Numbered from the stretch's first letter, positions 44,033 to 53,546 are shown. The stretch: DNA of 64,000 nt from Lutibacter sp. (GCF_030692605.1 NZ_JAUYUD010000106.1:1-64000), one strand, 5' to 3'. Notes: generated by a model from the sequence alone, not told the origin. Numbers and translations: made by a program.

Positions 44033-47000
44033 TTGAATTCAATAAACGAAATACAACTCAAATTACAACAGTTTATAAATAAATACTATTTAAATGAATT
44101 GTTAAAAGGCATGTTGCTGTTTTGCTCCATTGGTTTATTGTATTTTATTTTTACACTTTTAATCGAACATTTTTTATGGTTACAGCCAGTTGCTCGTACT
44201 CTTTTATTTTGGGTTTTTATTGGGGTAGAATTGTTGTTGTTTAATAATTACATTTTAAAATCTATTATTAAATTAGTTGGATTAAGAAGTGGAATTTCCA
44301 CAAAAGAAGCGGCAAAAATTATTGGCAATCATTTCCCAGAAGTAAGTGATAAGCTGCTTAATATGATACAGCTAAAAGAATTGTCGCAAGATTCTGATTT
44401 GGTGTTGGCAAGTATCGATCAAAAGGCAAAGCAATTGGTTCCAATTCCTTTTAAAAGGGCTATTGATTTTTCAAAAAATAAAAAATACGTACCGTATGCA
44501 GCTATTCCAATTTTATTTTTAGTTGGGGCTTATATATCTGGAAATCAGTTTATAGTAGGTGATAGTTTAAATAGAATTGTGCACTATAAAACAGCTTTTG
44601 AAGCACCTGCTCTATTTAGTTTTATTGTTGAAAATAAAGTTTTATCCGTAAAAGAGGGTGATGATTTTACCTTAAAAGTTGGTATTAAAGGTTCGGTTAT
44701 TCCTGAAAACCCGTTGATAATAATCGATGATGAACCATTTTATTTAGAAAGTGAATCTTCAGGAAAATTTAAATACACCTTTTCCAAATTAAAGAAGGCA
44801 GTTTCATTTCATTTTGTGGATGGAAAAGTCCGTTCAAAATCGTATGAAATTGCACTAAAAACTGTTCCAGTAATTGAAGAATTAAAAATGGTGTTAGATT
44901 ATCCTAATTACACCAATATTAAGGATGAAATTATATTGAATTCGGGTAATTTAAGTGTCCCAGCTGGAACAAAAATCACATGGATTGTAAGCACTGCTAA
45001 AACGGAATCATTGCAATTTATAAGCGATATCGGTCATTCTCAACCTTTTCAAATAGAAAAGGAAAATCACTTTAGGTTAATGCATACCTGCATGAAAGAT
45101 TTTAATTATAGTATTGGAACTACCAATAGAAACTTTAAAAATCACGAGGTGCTGGATTTTAAGATTCATGTTATAAATGACGAATTTCCAAAAATTCAAA
45201 TGGAGTCCAATCTAGATTCTATTCGTAACGAGCCAGTTTTATTTGTTGGACAGGTAAGTGATGATTATGGTATTTCTAAAGTAAATTTTATTTATTACAC
45301 TACCAATAAACCTAGCATTATTTCTACTGTTTCAGTTAGTGTTCAAAAAGGTTTTATTGCCGATGTAGCTTTTGTTGTACCAGAAAATTTGAAATTGAAA
45401 GAAGGCGAAAATTATGAAATGTATTTTGAAGTATTTGATAACGATGGAATACAAGGAGCTAAAAAGAGTAAGAGTAAAATATTCTCGTTTTATAAGATGA
45501 CCAAAGATGAAAAGGATATTGCAATGTTGAAAGATCAAAAGAATCAAATTGACGAAATGAGCAAATCTTTGGATAGATTTAAAAGAAGTAATAAAGAGGA
45601 AGAGGCTTTTAAAAATGCGCTAAAAACTAAAGAAAATTATAATTGGGACGATTTAAAAAAATTAGAAGATAATCTAAATCGTCATAAAAAATATGAACAG
45701 CTTTTTAAAGAATTAGGAGAACAATTTAAAAGTACGGTTCAAAAAGATTTTGAGAACGAAAAACTAAATACAGATAGCAAAGAGATAGAAAAAAGAATTT
45801 CTGAGAATCAGGAATTGATGCAGCAAAATAAATTATTGGATGAATTAAAGAAGTTGGCTGAAAAAATGGACAACGAAGGGATGATGCAAAAAATGGATGA
45901 TTTGGTTCAAAAGAATAAACGAAATGAAAAATCGTTGGAACGAATTTTAGAGCTTACAAAAAGATTTTATGTAGAACAAAAAATGAATAAAGTAAGTGAA
46001 GATTTACTAAAATTATCTGACGAACAGTTAAAAATTGCTGACAATCAAGTAAAGGAGAAACAAAGTGAATCGCAAGAAAGTATCAATAAAAAATTTAATG
46101 AAATTGAAAAGGATTTAGAGGAACTCAACAAGGAAAACGATAAACTGAAGCGACCTATGGATATTCCTGAGGTTAAAGACGATGTAGAGGAGGTAAAAAA
46201 AGAGCTGGAGAATCTTCCTAATGAATTGAAGCAACCCAATTCAAAAACGAATAGCAAGCAAAAATTTGCTGCTCGAAAAATGAAAGAGTTAGGTAAAAAA
46301 CTAGAAAAAAACATGCAAGAAGGTGAAAGTGAAATGATGGATGAAAACATTGAAGACCTGAGAATAATAGTTGAAAACCTGATCGAATTTTCTTTTAAAC
46401 AAGAAGATTTATTGAAAAAATATCAATCTAGTAAAGGAAATAGAATCGAGTTTTCCAGAAATCTTAAGGAGCAAAATTTACTCAAGGAATATTTTACACA
46501 TATTGACGATAGTTTGTATGTGCTTTCACTTCGTTTGGTTAAAATGAGCACAGCGATTCAAACCGAAGTTGAAAATACGCACTATTACTTGGATCAGTCC
46601 ATTTCAAATTTTTCTGAAAGTCTTTTTCCGCAAGGCTTTGCCGACCAGCAATTTGTTATTACAGGCGCTAATAATTTAGCAAATTCATTAAGTAATGTTT
46701 TGGAAAGCTTGTTAAATGCGTCTATGAGTATGGGTAAGGGAAAAGGAAAATCAGGTGATTTTTCGTTGCCAGACATTATTAAAAAGCAAGGTGATTTAAT
46801 GAAAGAGGCACAAAAAGGATTGGATAAATCAGGTCAAAAACCGGGAGAGAATGGCAAGGAAAAAGGAGATGGGGAAAATGGAGATCAAGATGGTGACAGT
46901 TTGTACGAGATATATAAGCAGCAAGAAATATTAAAAAACGCGTTGCAAGAGTTGTTAAATAAAAATGGTGAGGGCGGTTCTAAAGGAAATGCACCATTAA

Positions 47001-47299
47001 AATCTATGGAAGATTTGCAAGTTGAATTGCTTAAAAAAGGTTTTACAAAAGAACTTATTAAAAAAATGAGTGACATTCAATATCAGTTATTGAAATTAGA
47101 TGAAGCTAGTTTTGAACAAGGTGAAGATCAAAATAGAAAGGCTACTAAAAGTGAGGATAATTTTCAAATGACCAACGAATTAAAATTAAAGCATGAGCGC
47201 TTGTTTAAGAATTATTATGAAATATTAAATAGGCAATCATTACCTTTGCGTCCTGTTTTTAAAGAAAAGGTGCAAAATTATTTTAAGAAAGAGGAGTAA
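44033..47299 (+). CDS. DUF4175 family giant coiled-coil membrane protein
   Basis: The 1088-aa protein has two TM helices near the N terminus (about 22-80) and a third near 150-172, a beta-rich extracytoplasmic domain (about 185-490), then a very long charged coiled coil (about 500-850) and a Lys/Gly-rich tail. Bacteroidetes DUF4175 proteins have this layout and unknown function. The start is a TTG at 44033 (NSINEIQ); no earlier in-frame ATG. It is 3 bases from ybeY. Its position upstream of ybeY and mnmG is, from memory, common in the lineage. Confidence 0.82.
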   Translation: MNSINEIQLKLQQFINKYYLNELLKGMLLFCSIGLLYFIFTLLIEHFLWLQPVARTLLFWVFIGVELLLFNNYILKSIIKLVGLRSGISTKEAAKIIGNHFPEVSDKLLNMIQLKELSQDSDLVLASIDQKAKQLVPIPFKRAIDFSKNKKYVPYAAIPILFLVGAYISGNQFIVGDSLNRIVHYKTAFEAPALFSFIVENKVLSVKEGDDFTLKVGIKGSVIPENPLIIIDDEPFYLESESSGKFKYTFSKLKKAVSFHFVDGKVRSKSYEIALKTVPVIEELKMVLDYPNYTNIKDEIILNSGNLSVPAGTKITWIVSTAKTESLQFISDIGHSQPFQIEKENHFRLMHTCMKDFNYSIGTTNRNFKNHEVLDFKIHVINDEFPKIQMESNLDSIRNEPVLFVGQVSDDYGISKVNFIYYTTNKPSIISTVSVSVQKGFIADVAFVVPENLKLKEGENYEMYFEVFDNDGIQGAKKSKSKIFSFYKMTKDEKDIAMLKDQKNQIDEMSKSLDRFKRSNKEEEAFKNALKTKENYNWDDLKKLEDNLNRHKKYEQLFKELGEQFKSTVQKDFENEKLNTDSKEIEKRISENQELMQQNKLLDELKKLAEKMDNEGMMQKMDDLVQKNKRNEKSLERILELTKRFYVEQKMNKVSEDLLKLSDEQLKIADNQVKEKQSESQESINKKFNEIEKDLEELNKENDKLKRPMDIPEVKDDVEEVKKELENLPNELKQPNSKTNSKQKFAARKMKELGKKLEKNMQEGESEMMDENIEDLRIIVENLIEFSFKQEDLLKKYQSSKGNRIEFSRNLKEQNLLKEYFTHIDDSLYVLSLRLVKMSTAIQTEVENTHYYLDQSISNFSESLFPQGFADQQFVITGANNLANSLSNVLESLLNASMSMGKGKGKSGDFSLPDIIKKQGDLMKEAQKGLDKSGQKPGENGKEKGDGENGDQDGDSLYEIYKQQEILKNALQELLNKNGEGGSKGNAPLKSMEDLQVELLKKGFTKELIKKMSDIQYQLLKLDEASFEQGEDQNRKATKSEDNFQMTNELKLKHERLFKNYYEILNRQSLPLRPVFKEKVQNYFKKEE

Positions 47300-47302
47300 T
47301 TT

Positions 47303-47713
47303 ATGATTGAGTTTAATTATGAGACCGAGTTTAATGTAAGTAATGAAGACAAAGTTAAACATTGGATAAGCGGTTGTATAAAACGCTATAAGTTTAGAGA
47401 AGGCGAACTTAATTTTATATTTTGCGATGATAAGTATTTGTTAAAATTGAATCAAGATTTCTTGGAACATGACACTTTAACTGATATTATTAGCTTTGAT
47501 TACACGATGGGAAAACTAATAGGTGGAGATATTTTTATTTCTGTAGAAAGGGTTAAAGAAAACGCTATTTTATTTAATCAAACCTTTGATAATGAATTAA
47601 ATAGAGTTATAATTCATGGAATATTACATTTCTTTGGATTTAAAGATAAAGCAACTGAAGATGTAGTTAAAATGAGAACGGCTGAAGATGAATGTTTAGA
47701 ATATTTTAAATAG
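47303..47713 (+). CDS. ybeY: endoribonuclease YbeY
   Basis: The 136-aa rRNA maturation factor acts on 16S rRNA 3' end processing and 70S quality control. The metal site reads HGILHFFGFKD: H105 and H109 are present but the third histidine of the usual HGxLHxxGxxH is D115, a substitution I believe is common in Bacteroidetes. It is 3 bases after the DUF4175 gene and upstream of mnmG. Confidence 0.93.
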   Translation: MIEFNYETEFNVSNEDKVKHWISGCIKRYKFREGELNFIFCDDKYLLKLNQDFLEHDTLTDIISFDYTMGKLIGGDIFISVERVKENAILFNQTFDNELNRVIIHGILHFFGFKDKATEDVVKMRTAEDECLEYFK

Positions 47714-47714
47714 A

Positions 47715-47730
47715 TGTTCCACGTGGAACA
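47715..47730. promoter_or_regulatory. parS-like ParB site 1
   Basis: TGTTCCACGTGGAACA is a perfect 16-bp palindrome (extended to 18 by flanking A/T), matching the chromosomal parS consensus TGTTnCACGTGnAACA. It lies immediately after ybeY and 7 bases before the mnmG ATG. Confidence 0.8.
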
Positions 47731-47737
47731 TTAAAAA

Positions 47738-49618
47738 ATGAGTAATATGTTTAGCACAAAATACGATGTTATAGTTGTTGGAGGTGGTCATGCAGGTAGT
47801 GAAGCTGCTGCTGCAAGCGCAAACTTAGGAGCTAAAACTTTATTGATAACAATGAGTTTGCAAAACATTGCTCAAATGAGTTGCAATCCTGCTATGGGAG
47901 GTATTGCAAAAGGTCAGATTGTTAGAGAAATTGATGCCTTAGGTGGTTATAGTGGTATTGTTACAGATAAAACCGCTATTCAATTTAAAATGCTTAATAA
48001 ATCAAAAGGACCGGCAATGTGGAGTCCGAGAGCTCAAAGTGATCGTATGCGTTTTGCTGAATGTTGGAGATTAATGCTGGAACAAACGGAGAATTTAGAT
48101 TTTTATCAAGATATGGTAAACGGTCTTTTGTTTGATGGAGGGAAAGTAGTTGGGGTTAGAACTGCGCTAGGAATTGAAATTAAATCTACAAGCGTTATTA
48201 TAACTGCGGGCACTTTTTTAAATGGCTTAATACATATTGGAGATAAAACATTTGGTGGCGGTAGAGCTGGTGAAAGGGCTTCAACAGGAATTACTGAAGA
48301 TTTAGTTAAAAAGGGTTTTGAAGCAGGTAGAATGAAAACAGGAACACCCCCTCGAGTTGATGGAAGATCATTAGATTATTCAAAAATGATAGAACAACCC
48401 GGAGACGATAATCCTGAGAAATTCTCATTTTCTCCTAACACAAAACCACTTGCAATTCAGCGTTCATGTTATATGACATATACATCGTTGGATGTACATG
48501 ACTTACTTCGAACAGGTTTTGATAGGTCGCCCATGTTTAATGGAAGAATACAAAGTATTGGACCTAGATATTGCCCTTCTATTGAAGATAAAATTGATCG
48601 ATTTTCTACTAAAGAGCGACATCAATTATTTGTAGAGCCTGAAGGCTGGGACACTTGTGAAGTATATGTAAACGGATTTAGCACATCATTACCTGAAGAT
48701 GTTCAAGATAAGGCGTTGCGAAAAGTAGTGGGTTTTGAAAATGTAAAGTTTTTTAGATTTGGTTATGCGATTGAATACGATTACTTTCCACCAACCCAAT
48801 TAACTCATACCCTTGAAACGAAGCTGATTAAAAATTTATATTTTGCTGGCCAGATAAATGGCACTACTGGGTACGAAGAAGCGGCGGCTCAAGGCCTAAT
48901 GGCGGGTATTAATGCGGCATTGAAAATTCAAGAAAAAGAGCCTTTTATTTTAAAGCGAAGTGATGCTTATATTGGCGTTTTAATAGATGACTTAATAACA
49001 AAAGGCACAGAAGAACCTTATAGAATGTTTACTTCTAGAGCTGAATATCGAACACTATTAAGGCAAGATAATGCCGATTTAAGATTAACTCCGCTCTCAT
49101 TTGAGTTAGGTTTAGCGTCTAAAGAACGAATGAAAAGAGTAGAAGAAAAGCAAGAAAAAACAGATTTGTATGTTAAGTTTTTGCAAGATACAAGTGTAAA
49201 ACCCGAAGATATTAATCCAATTTTAGAAGGAAGAGAAACTGCTTTAATTGATCAGTCTATGAAGCTTTTTAAAATTGCATCTCGCCCTCAATTATCCTTT
49301 TCTGATCTTGAAAATTTAGTAACTATTAAAAAGTTTGTTGACACCAACAATATAGATACTGAAATACGTGAACAAACAGAAATTCATGTAAAGTATGCAG
49401 GTTATATTGAAAAAGAAAAGAACCAAGCAGATAAAGTAAATCGTTTAGAAAATGTAATTATTCCAGAGAGTTTTGATTACCGAAAAGTAAAATCGATATC
49501 CATAGAAGCTCGTCAAAAATTAACTAAAATTAAACCTAGAACCATTTCTCAAGCAGGGAGAATTAGCGGAGTTTCCCCAAGTGATATTTCGGTTTTGTTG
49601 GTTTATATGGGGCGCTAA
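47738..49618 (+). CDS. mnmG: tRNA uridine 5-carboxymethylaminomethyl modification enzyme
   Basis: The 626-aa FAD protein (GidA), with MnmE, installs cmnm5U34 on tRNAs. FAD loop GGGHAGSEAA near residue 15, the SCNPAMGGIAKGQ signature, the GTFLNGLIHIG and GTTGYEEAAAQGL segments, and the C-terminal SGVSPSDISVLLVYMGR are all conserved. Length fits (about 620-630). The start ATG is close to a parS site, consistent with the usual origin-proximal location of gidA. Confidence 0.98.
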   Translation: MSNMFSTKYDVIVVGGGHAGSEAAAASANLGAKTLLITMSLQNIAQMSCNPAMGGIAKGQIVREIDALGGYSGIVTDKTAIQFKMLNKSKGPAMWSPRAQSDRMRFAECWRLMLEQTENLDFYQDMVNGLLFDGGKVVGVRTALGIEIKSTSVIITAGTFLNGLIHIGDKTFGGGRAGERASTGITEDLVKKGFEAGRMKTGTPPRVDGRSLDYSKMIEQPGDDNPEKFSFSPNTKPLAIQRSCYMTYTSLDVHDLLRTGFDRSPMFNGRIQSIGPRYCPSIEDKIDRFSTKERHQLFVEPEGWDTCEVYVNGFSTSLPEDVQDKALRKVVGFENVKFFRFGYAIEYDYFPPTQLTHTLETKLIKNLYFAGQINGTTGYEEAAAQGLMAGINAALKIQEKEPFILKRSDAYIGVLIDDLITKGTEEPYRMFTSRAEYRTLLRQDNADLRLTPLSFELGLASKERMKRVEEKQEKTDLYVKFLQDTSVKPEDINPILEGRETALIDQSMKLFKIASRPQLSFSDLENLVTIKKFVDTNNIDTEIREQTEIHVKYAGYIEKEKNQADKVNRLENVIIPESFDYRKVKSISIEARQKLTKIKPRTISQAGRISGVSPSDISVLLVYMGR

Positions 49619-49624
49619 TAAATA

Positions 49625-49640
49625 TGTTCCACGTGGAACA
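49625..49640. promoter_or_regulatory. parS-like ParB site 2
   Basis: The same perfect 16-bp TGTTCCACGTGGAACA, 6 bases after the mnmG stop. Two identical sites 1.9 kb apart are strong evidence for a ParB loading region. Confidence 0.8.
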
Positions 49641-49706
49641 AGAAGATATTTTAAACAAAACGAAGAAAAAAAATACACATAATTTTTACAATACATCTTA
49701 ATAGTA

Positions 49707-50570
49707 GTGGGAGAAACAATATCTAAATTTCTAACGTGTGTAGATTATACCGTTTCAAATAAAAAATTTGACTTAATCTATAATGAAAAGTACGATATGC
49801 TTGAAACTTTTCCGCAACCCAAAGGGCGCGAATTAGCTTCATATTACGAAAGCGAAACCTACATTTCCCATACAGATGCAAAAAGATCGATTACGGATAA
49901 AATATATCAAATTGTTAAAAAACACACGCTACAAAAAAAGTTGCACCTCCTAAATTCATTTAAAACTGAAGGAAAGAATTTATTAGATGTTGGATGTGGC
50001 ACAGGTGAATTTTTAGTTGTTTGTAAAAACAAGGGATGGAATGTGGTTGGAGTTGAGCCAAATAAAAATGCTAGAGAATTGGCTTTGTCAAAATTAAATA
50101 CAGAAAACAATACCGAAATAATTAATGATTTATTTGAAGTTGAAAACCAAAAATTTGATGTTATTACATTATGGCATGTTTTAGAACATGTGCCAATGTT
50201 AGATGAATATATTCAAAAGCTTAAGTCATTATTGAAACCAAATGGCAGAATCGTTGTGGCCGTTCCAAATTTTAAGAGTTTCGATGCATACTATTATAAA
50301 CAGTTTTGGGCAGCGTATGATGTTCCTAGACACCTTTGGCATTTTTCGAAAAAAGCGATTGACATAATTTTTAAAAAGGAGCAATTAATTGTTGCCGAGG
50401 TTAAACCAATGTATTTTGATTCATTTTATGTTTCTATGCTAAGTGAAAAATATATGTATGGTAAAGCATCTCTATTTAAGGCTTTTTGGGTAGGATTAAT
50501 TTCTAATTTAAAAGCAGTGACTACAAAAGAGTATTCTTCCATAATTTATGTAATCAAAAACAGCAATTAG
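49707..50570 (+). CDS. class I SAM-dependent methyltransferase
   Basis: The 287-aa methyltransferase has a ~90-residue N-terminal region (VDYTVSNKKFDLIYNEKYDM.., ASYYESETYISHTD) and the SAM loop LLDVGCGTGEFL, then ITLWHVLEHVP and AVPNFKSF. It fits the Methyltransf_23-type family; substrate unknown. I used the GTG at 49707; no ATG precedes within the frame. An out-of-frame ATG inside parS site 2 opens a 25-codon ORF starting MFHVEQ. Homologues, as I remember them, begin with that very sequence, so the real N terminus may be affected by a small indel. Upstream of an OmpH-like gene. Confidence 0.85.
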   Translation: MGETISKFLTCVDYTVSNKKFDLIYNEKYDMLETFPQPKGRELASYYESETYISHTDAKRSITDKIYQIVKKHTLQKKLHLLNSFKTEGKNLLDVGCGTGEFLVVCKNKGWNVVGVEPNKNARELALSKLNTENNTEIINDLFEVENQKFDVITLWHVLEHVPMLDEYIQKLKSLLKPNGRIVVAVPNFKSFDAYYYKQFWAAYDVPRHLWHFSKKAIDIIFKKEQLIVAEVKPMYFDSFYVSMLSEKYMYGKASLFKAFWVGLISNLKAVTTKEYSSIIYVIKNSN

Positions 50571-50796
50571 ACGATTTAAGGCTTTTTAATGAGATTTTAA
50601 GCAGCGTGGCTCATAATTTAGTGTTTATTTTTCAAAACAAGCTAAAACAACAGTTAAATAAAGCTGATTTCTATAGAAATATTCTATTTATTTAAAACAT
50701 AGAATAACAAAAAACAATTAAACAAATTATTTGAACATTCTACACTTTTTGTTCATATATTCGCAAAAAAATATTTTAATATAATAATTTATAAAA

Positions 50797-51306
50797 ATGA
50801 AAAAAATAATTATTGTTGCTTTTGCAATCTTGTTAGCTTCTTGCTCTGAAACTAAAATTGCTTATATAGATGTAGAAGTATTAATGAAAGACTATGAAGC
50901 AACCAAAGCTTTAGAAATTATGTTGAAAGCAAAGCAAGAAACTATAGCGAAACAGTTAGATAGTTTACAAGCACCATTTCAATCAAAAGTTCAAGAGTAT
51001 TATGCAAATTCACAAAAAATGACTCCTCAAAAAAGAGCTGAAGTGGAAGGAGCATTGCAACAAGAACAACAATTTTTACAGGCGAAACAACAAGAGGCTT
51101 CTCAAATACTTCAAAAAGAGAATCAAGAAAATAGCGATGCTTTAACTAAAAAAGTTGATAGTTTTGTTGCAGATTATGCTAAATCTAAAGGATTTAAAGT
51201 GATTTTAGGTACTTCAGGAAAAGGTACAGTGATGTATGGTGATGAAAAATTAGATGTTACCAAAGATATTTTGGGAATTTTGAATAAAGAATATACCAAA
51301 AAATAA
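50797..51306 (+). CDS. OmpH/Skp-like periplasmic chaperone lipoprotein
   Basis: The 169-aa protein begins with a lipoprotein signal (residues 1-16, lipobox LASC with C16) and continues as an OmpH/Skp-type helical hairpin: ETKIAYIDVEVLMKDYEATK, then a long coiled coil rich in Gln/Glu (PFQSKVQEYYANSQKM.. to ~130). The C-terminal FKVILGTSGKGTVMYGDEKLDVT matches family ends. Skp binds unfolded outer-membrane proteins in the periplasm. The lipid anchor is a Bacteroidetes variation. Terminated by a strong hairpin. Confidence 0.9.
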   Translation: MKKIIIVAFAILLASCSETKIAYIDVEVLMKDYEATKALEIMLKAKQETIAKQLDSLQAPFQSKVQEYYANSQKMTPQKRAEVEGALQQEQQFLQAKQQEASQILQKENQENSDALTKKVDSFVADYAKSKGFKVILGTSGKGTVMYGDEKLDVTKDILGILNKEYTKK

Positions 51307-51328
51307 TAGTAAAAAATTAATAAATTTT

Positions 51329-51367
51329 AAACCCCCTTTAGCAATTTGTTAAAGGGGGTTTCGTTTT
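51329..51367. terminator. bidirectional terminator after the OmpH-like gene
   Basis: AAACCCCCTTTA (51329-51340) pairs perfectly with TAAAGGGGGTTT (51350-51361), 9-base loop, then CGTTTTTT. It separates the OmpH-like gene from the convergent gene at 51470. Confidence 0.9.
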
Positions 51368-51469
51368 TTAGAATTGATTTTAAGTTTAATATATTTTTTG
51401 ACTTTGTGTTAAATTTAATTTTTCTATCTAGATAAAACTTAAAGATAAAATAGTATGTATAAGTATAAA

Positions 51470-51991
51470 TTAAGATTTAGATCCCACAAATTGTTGTTCT
51501 TTTAATTTAAACAACACATTAAACGTTGTTAAACTTCCATAAATTCTGGTGATATATTGTTGCAAATCAACTTTGTCCTGATCATCTAAACTGCTTGCAT
51601 TTATTTTTTGTTCCATAACTCGAACACGGTCACGAACCATTACAATTTTATGGAAAAAAGTTTCAATCGGAATTTCTTTAGCGCTAAGGCTAGTATCTCC
51701 AGGTTCAAGAATTAAATTTCCGCCTTTCCATTTGTCGGCAATATGAACTACTTCTGTAACATCAGACCATTTTTGAAGTAAGTTTTTAAAAACTTTTTCA
51801 ACTTCGTAAAAACTGATCGCATCAACTTCATCTTCCAAATTTTCAATTATTTCAAAAGTACTGTCTATATCAATAGTTTCTAAACCACTTTCTATAAATG
51901 TTACCCAATAATGTTTAGCTGTTAAATTTGTTACAACTCCCATACCAAATTCGGGGTGTTTTATACGTGATCCAATTCCTAATAATTTCAT
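51470..51991 (-). CDS. conserved hypothetical protein with N-terminal KOW/Tudor-like strand
   Basis: A 173-aa soluble protein. The first ~45 residues (GSRIKHPEFGMGVVTNLTAKHYWVTF) look like the small beta-barrel found in CarD, PcrA C-terminal or UvrD-type interaction domains, and the rest is helical (VEKVFKNLLQKWSDVTEV..). I recall similar proteins in other Bacteroidetes with no assigned role. The barrel suggests nucleic-acid or polymerase binding; that is inference only. It is followed upstream by a membrane protein gene on the same strand. Confidence 0.65.
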   Translation of the reverse strand: MKLLGIGSRIKHPEFGMGVVTNLTAKHYWVTFIESGLETIDIDSTFEIIENLEDEVDAISFYEVEKVFKNLLQKWSDVTEVVHIADKWKGGNLILEPGDTSLSAKEIPIETFFHKIVMVRDRVRVMEQKINASSLDDQDKVDLQQYITRIYGSLTTFNVLFKLKEQQFVGSKS

Positions 51992-52001
51992 AATTAGTGT
52001 G

Positions 52002-52397
52002 TTATGTTAAAATGTAAATTCCAAAACAATTTAAAATAAAATAAATTGTTACATTCATTGCTCCAGTATAATCTTTTGCAATTCGCTGTCCGATAAGCAA
52101 AATTAGTAAGGTTATTGCCGAAAGAATAAATGCTATTTGAGCAACTAAAATTTGCTGTAAATTAATAATATAATACATCCCTAAAAGTAATATAAACAGG
52201 CATATAATTTCTAACACCACCACTACTTTAATAAAAAAGGCGAGGTGTTTAATCACGAAAGTTTTATCAAAATGAATTTTATAAAATTTAATGGTTCCTT
52301 TCCAACCAGTTAACTTTTCATAAATAGAAAAAAAATAAGTGATGCCAAAAAATAGCAGAATTAGAAGTGTTGTTAGATTTGAATAAATAGCATTCAT
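52002..52397 (-). CDS. DoxX-like four-TM membrane protein
   Basis: The 131-aa protein has four predicted TM helices and an early YFFSIYEKLTGWKG segment as in DoxX/methylamine-utilisation-type proteins. It is located 6 bases downstream of holB and 10 bases upstream of the 173-aa gene, so probably in one operon. Function unknown; DoxX relatives are linked to respiration or thiol stress. Confidence 0.7.
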   Translation of the reverse strand: MNAIYSNLTTLLILLFFGITYFFSIYEKLTGWKGTIKFYKIHFDKTFVIKHLAFFIKVVVVLEIICLFILLLGMYYIINLQQILVAQIAFILSAITLLILLIGQRIAKDYTGAMNVTIYFILNCFGIYILT

Positions 52398-52403
52398 TTT
52401 TTG

Positions 52404-53546
52404 TTATTCGGTGTCTTTTAGGTGTAAAAAACGAGTTAATTTGATAGATAAATCTAATAAAATTATTTTAGCATTTCCATTACGTTCAATATGATAAATA
52501 GCCTCATTTAATTCTTCAGTTATTAATAAAATATTGGAACCATGAATAAACGGAGCAAATTTTTCTAAACTAAAATTTGGTGTTTTTGGTTGTAAATAAA
52601 CCAAAGAACTTGCATTGTAATTTAGCAACAAAGCTTGTCTAAAATATTGAATACAAAAAGTTAAAAACCGTTTTTGTGTTTCGCGTCCAGTTTTGGAAAT
52701 AGTTTCACTCCATTCGATAAGAAGTTGAATAACAGATGAATCTCCTTTGGCCTTAAAAGCTGCTCGAATCCAGGTTATAAACCAGGTTTCAAATTGTTCA
52801 TCGGTGTTATCATTGTGCAATAAATGCATTGCTTTATTAAAATTTCCGTCTGATTGTTGTGCAATATATTTTGCTATTGGAGCATCAGTACCTTCACGCT
52901 CAATTAATCCTTGTGCAATTATTGTTTCAGGCAATAAAGGGAATTGTAAAATTTGACATCTTGAAGTGATGGTTGTTAATAATTGTTCTTGATTTTCACT
53001 GACCAAAATAAAAACGGTTTTATCAGGTGGTTCTTCTAACAATTTTAATAGTTTATTTGCAGCAGAAGTATGCATTTTTTCTGCTATCCAAATAACCATA
53101 ATTTTATATCCGCCTTCATATGATTTTAATTGCAAAGCCTTCACAATTTCCTCGGCTTCATCTACTCCAATTTGTCCTTGTTTATTTTCAACACCAATTT
53201 GCTGAAGCCATTCAAATAAATTACCATAAGGGTTATTTGTTATAAAAGACCGCCATTCGTCTAAAAATAATTTACTAACCGGTTTACTTTTTACGATATC
53301 GTTTATAGCCACAGGAAAGGCAAAATGTAAATCGGGATGTGCTAGTTTTGAACATTTTATTTCACACGATGTTCTATCAGTATTTGAAGAACATAAAAGA
53401 TATTGTGCATACGCAATTGCCATTGAAAGTGTTCCAGATCCTTCTTTTCCTACAAATAATTGGGCATGAGGAATTCTGCCATTATCAGTAGATTTTATTA
53501 AATGACTTTTTAAATGTTCTTGACCTAAAACTTCAGAAAATTTCAT
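52404..53546 (-). CDS. holB: DNA polymerase III delta' subunit
   Basis: The 380-aa clamp-loader subunit of the AAA+ family. It starts with MKFSEVLGQEHLKSHLIKS and RIPHAQLFVGKEGSGTLSMA; Walker-type loop GKEGSG, a zinc-site-like CSSNTDRTSCEIKCSKL, and the SRC motif TTITSRCQIL are visible. I chose the ATG at 53546; an ATG 27 bases upstream would add MLKMFYFRF, which is not part of the usual fold. Divergent from pgk. It loads the sliding clamp with DnaX and delta. Confidence 0.93.
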   Translation of the reverse strand: MKFSEVLGQEHLKSHLIKSTDNGRIPHAQLFVGKEGSGTLSMAIAYAQYLLCSSNTDRTSCEIKCSKLAHPDLHFAFPVAINDIVKSKPVSKLFLDEWRSFITNNPYGNLFEWLQQIGVENKQGQIGVDEAEEIVKALQLKSYEGGYKIMVIWIAEKMHTSAANKLLKLLEEPPDKTVFILVSENQEQLLTTITSRCQILQFPLLPETIIAQGLIEREGTDAPIAKYIAQQSDGNFNKAMHLLHNDNTDEQFETWFITWIRAAFKAKGDSSVIQLLIEWSETISKTGRETQKRFLTFCIQYFRQALLLNYNASSLVYLQPKTPNFSLEKFAPFIHGSNILLITEELNEAIYHIERNGNAKIILLDLSIKLTRFLHLKDTE

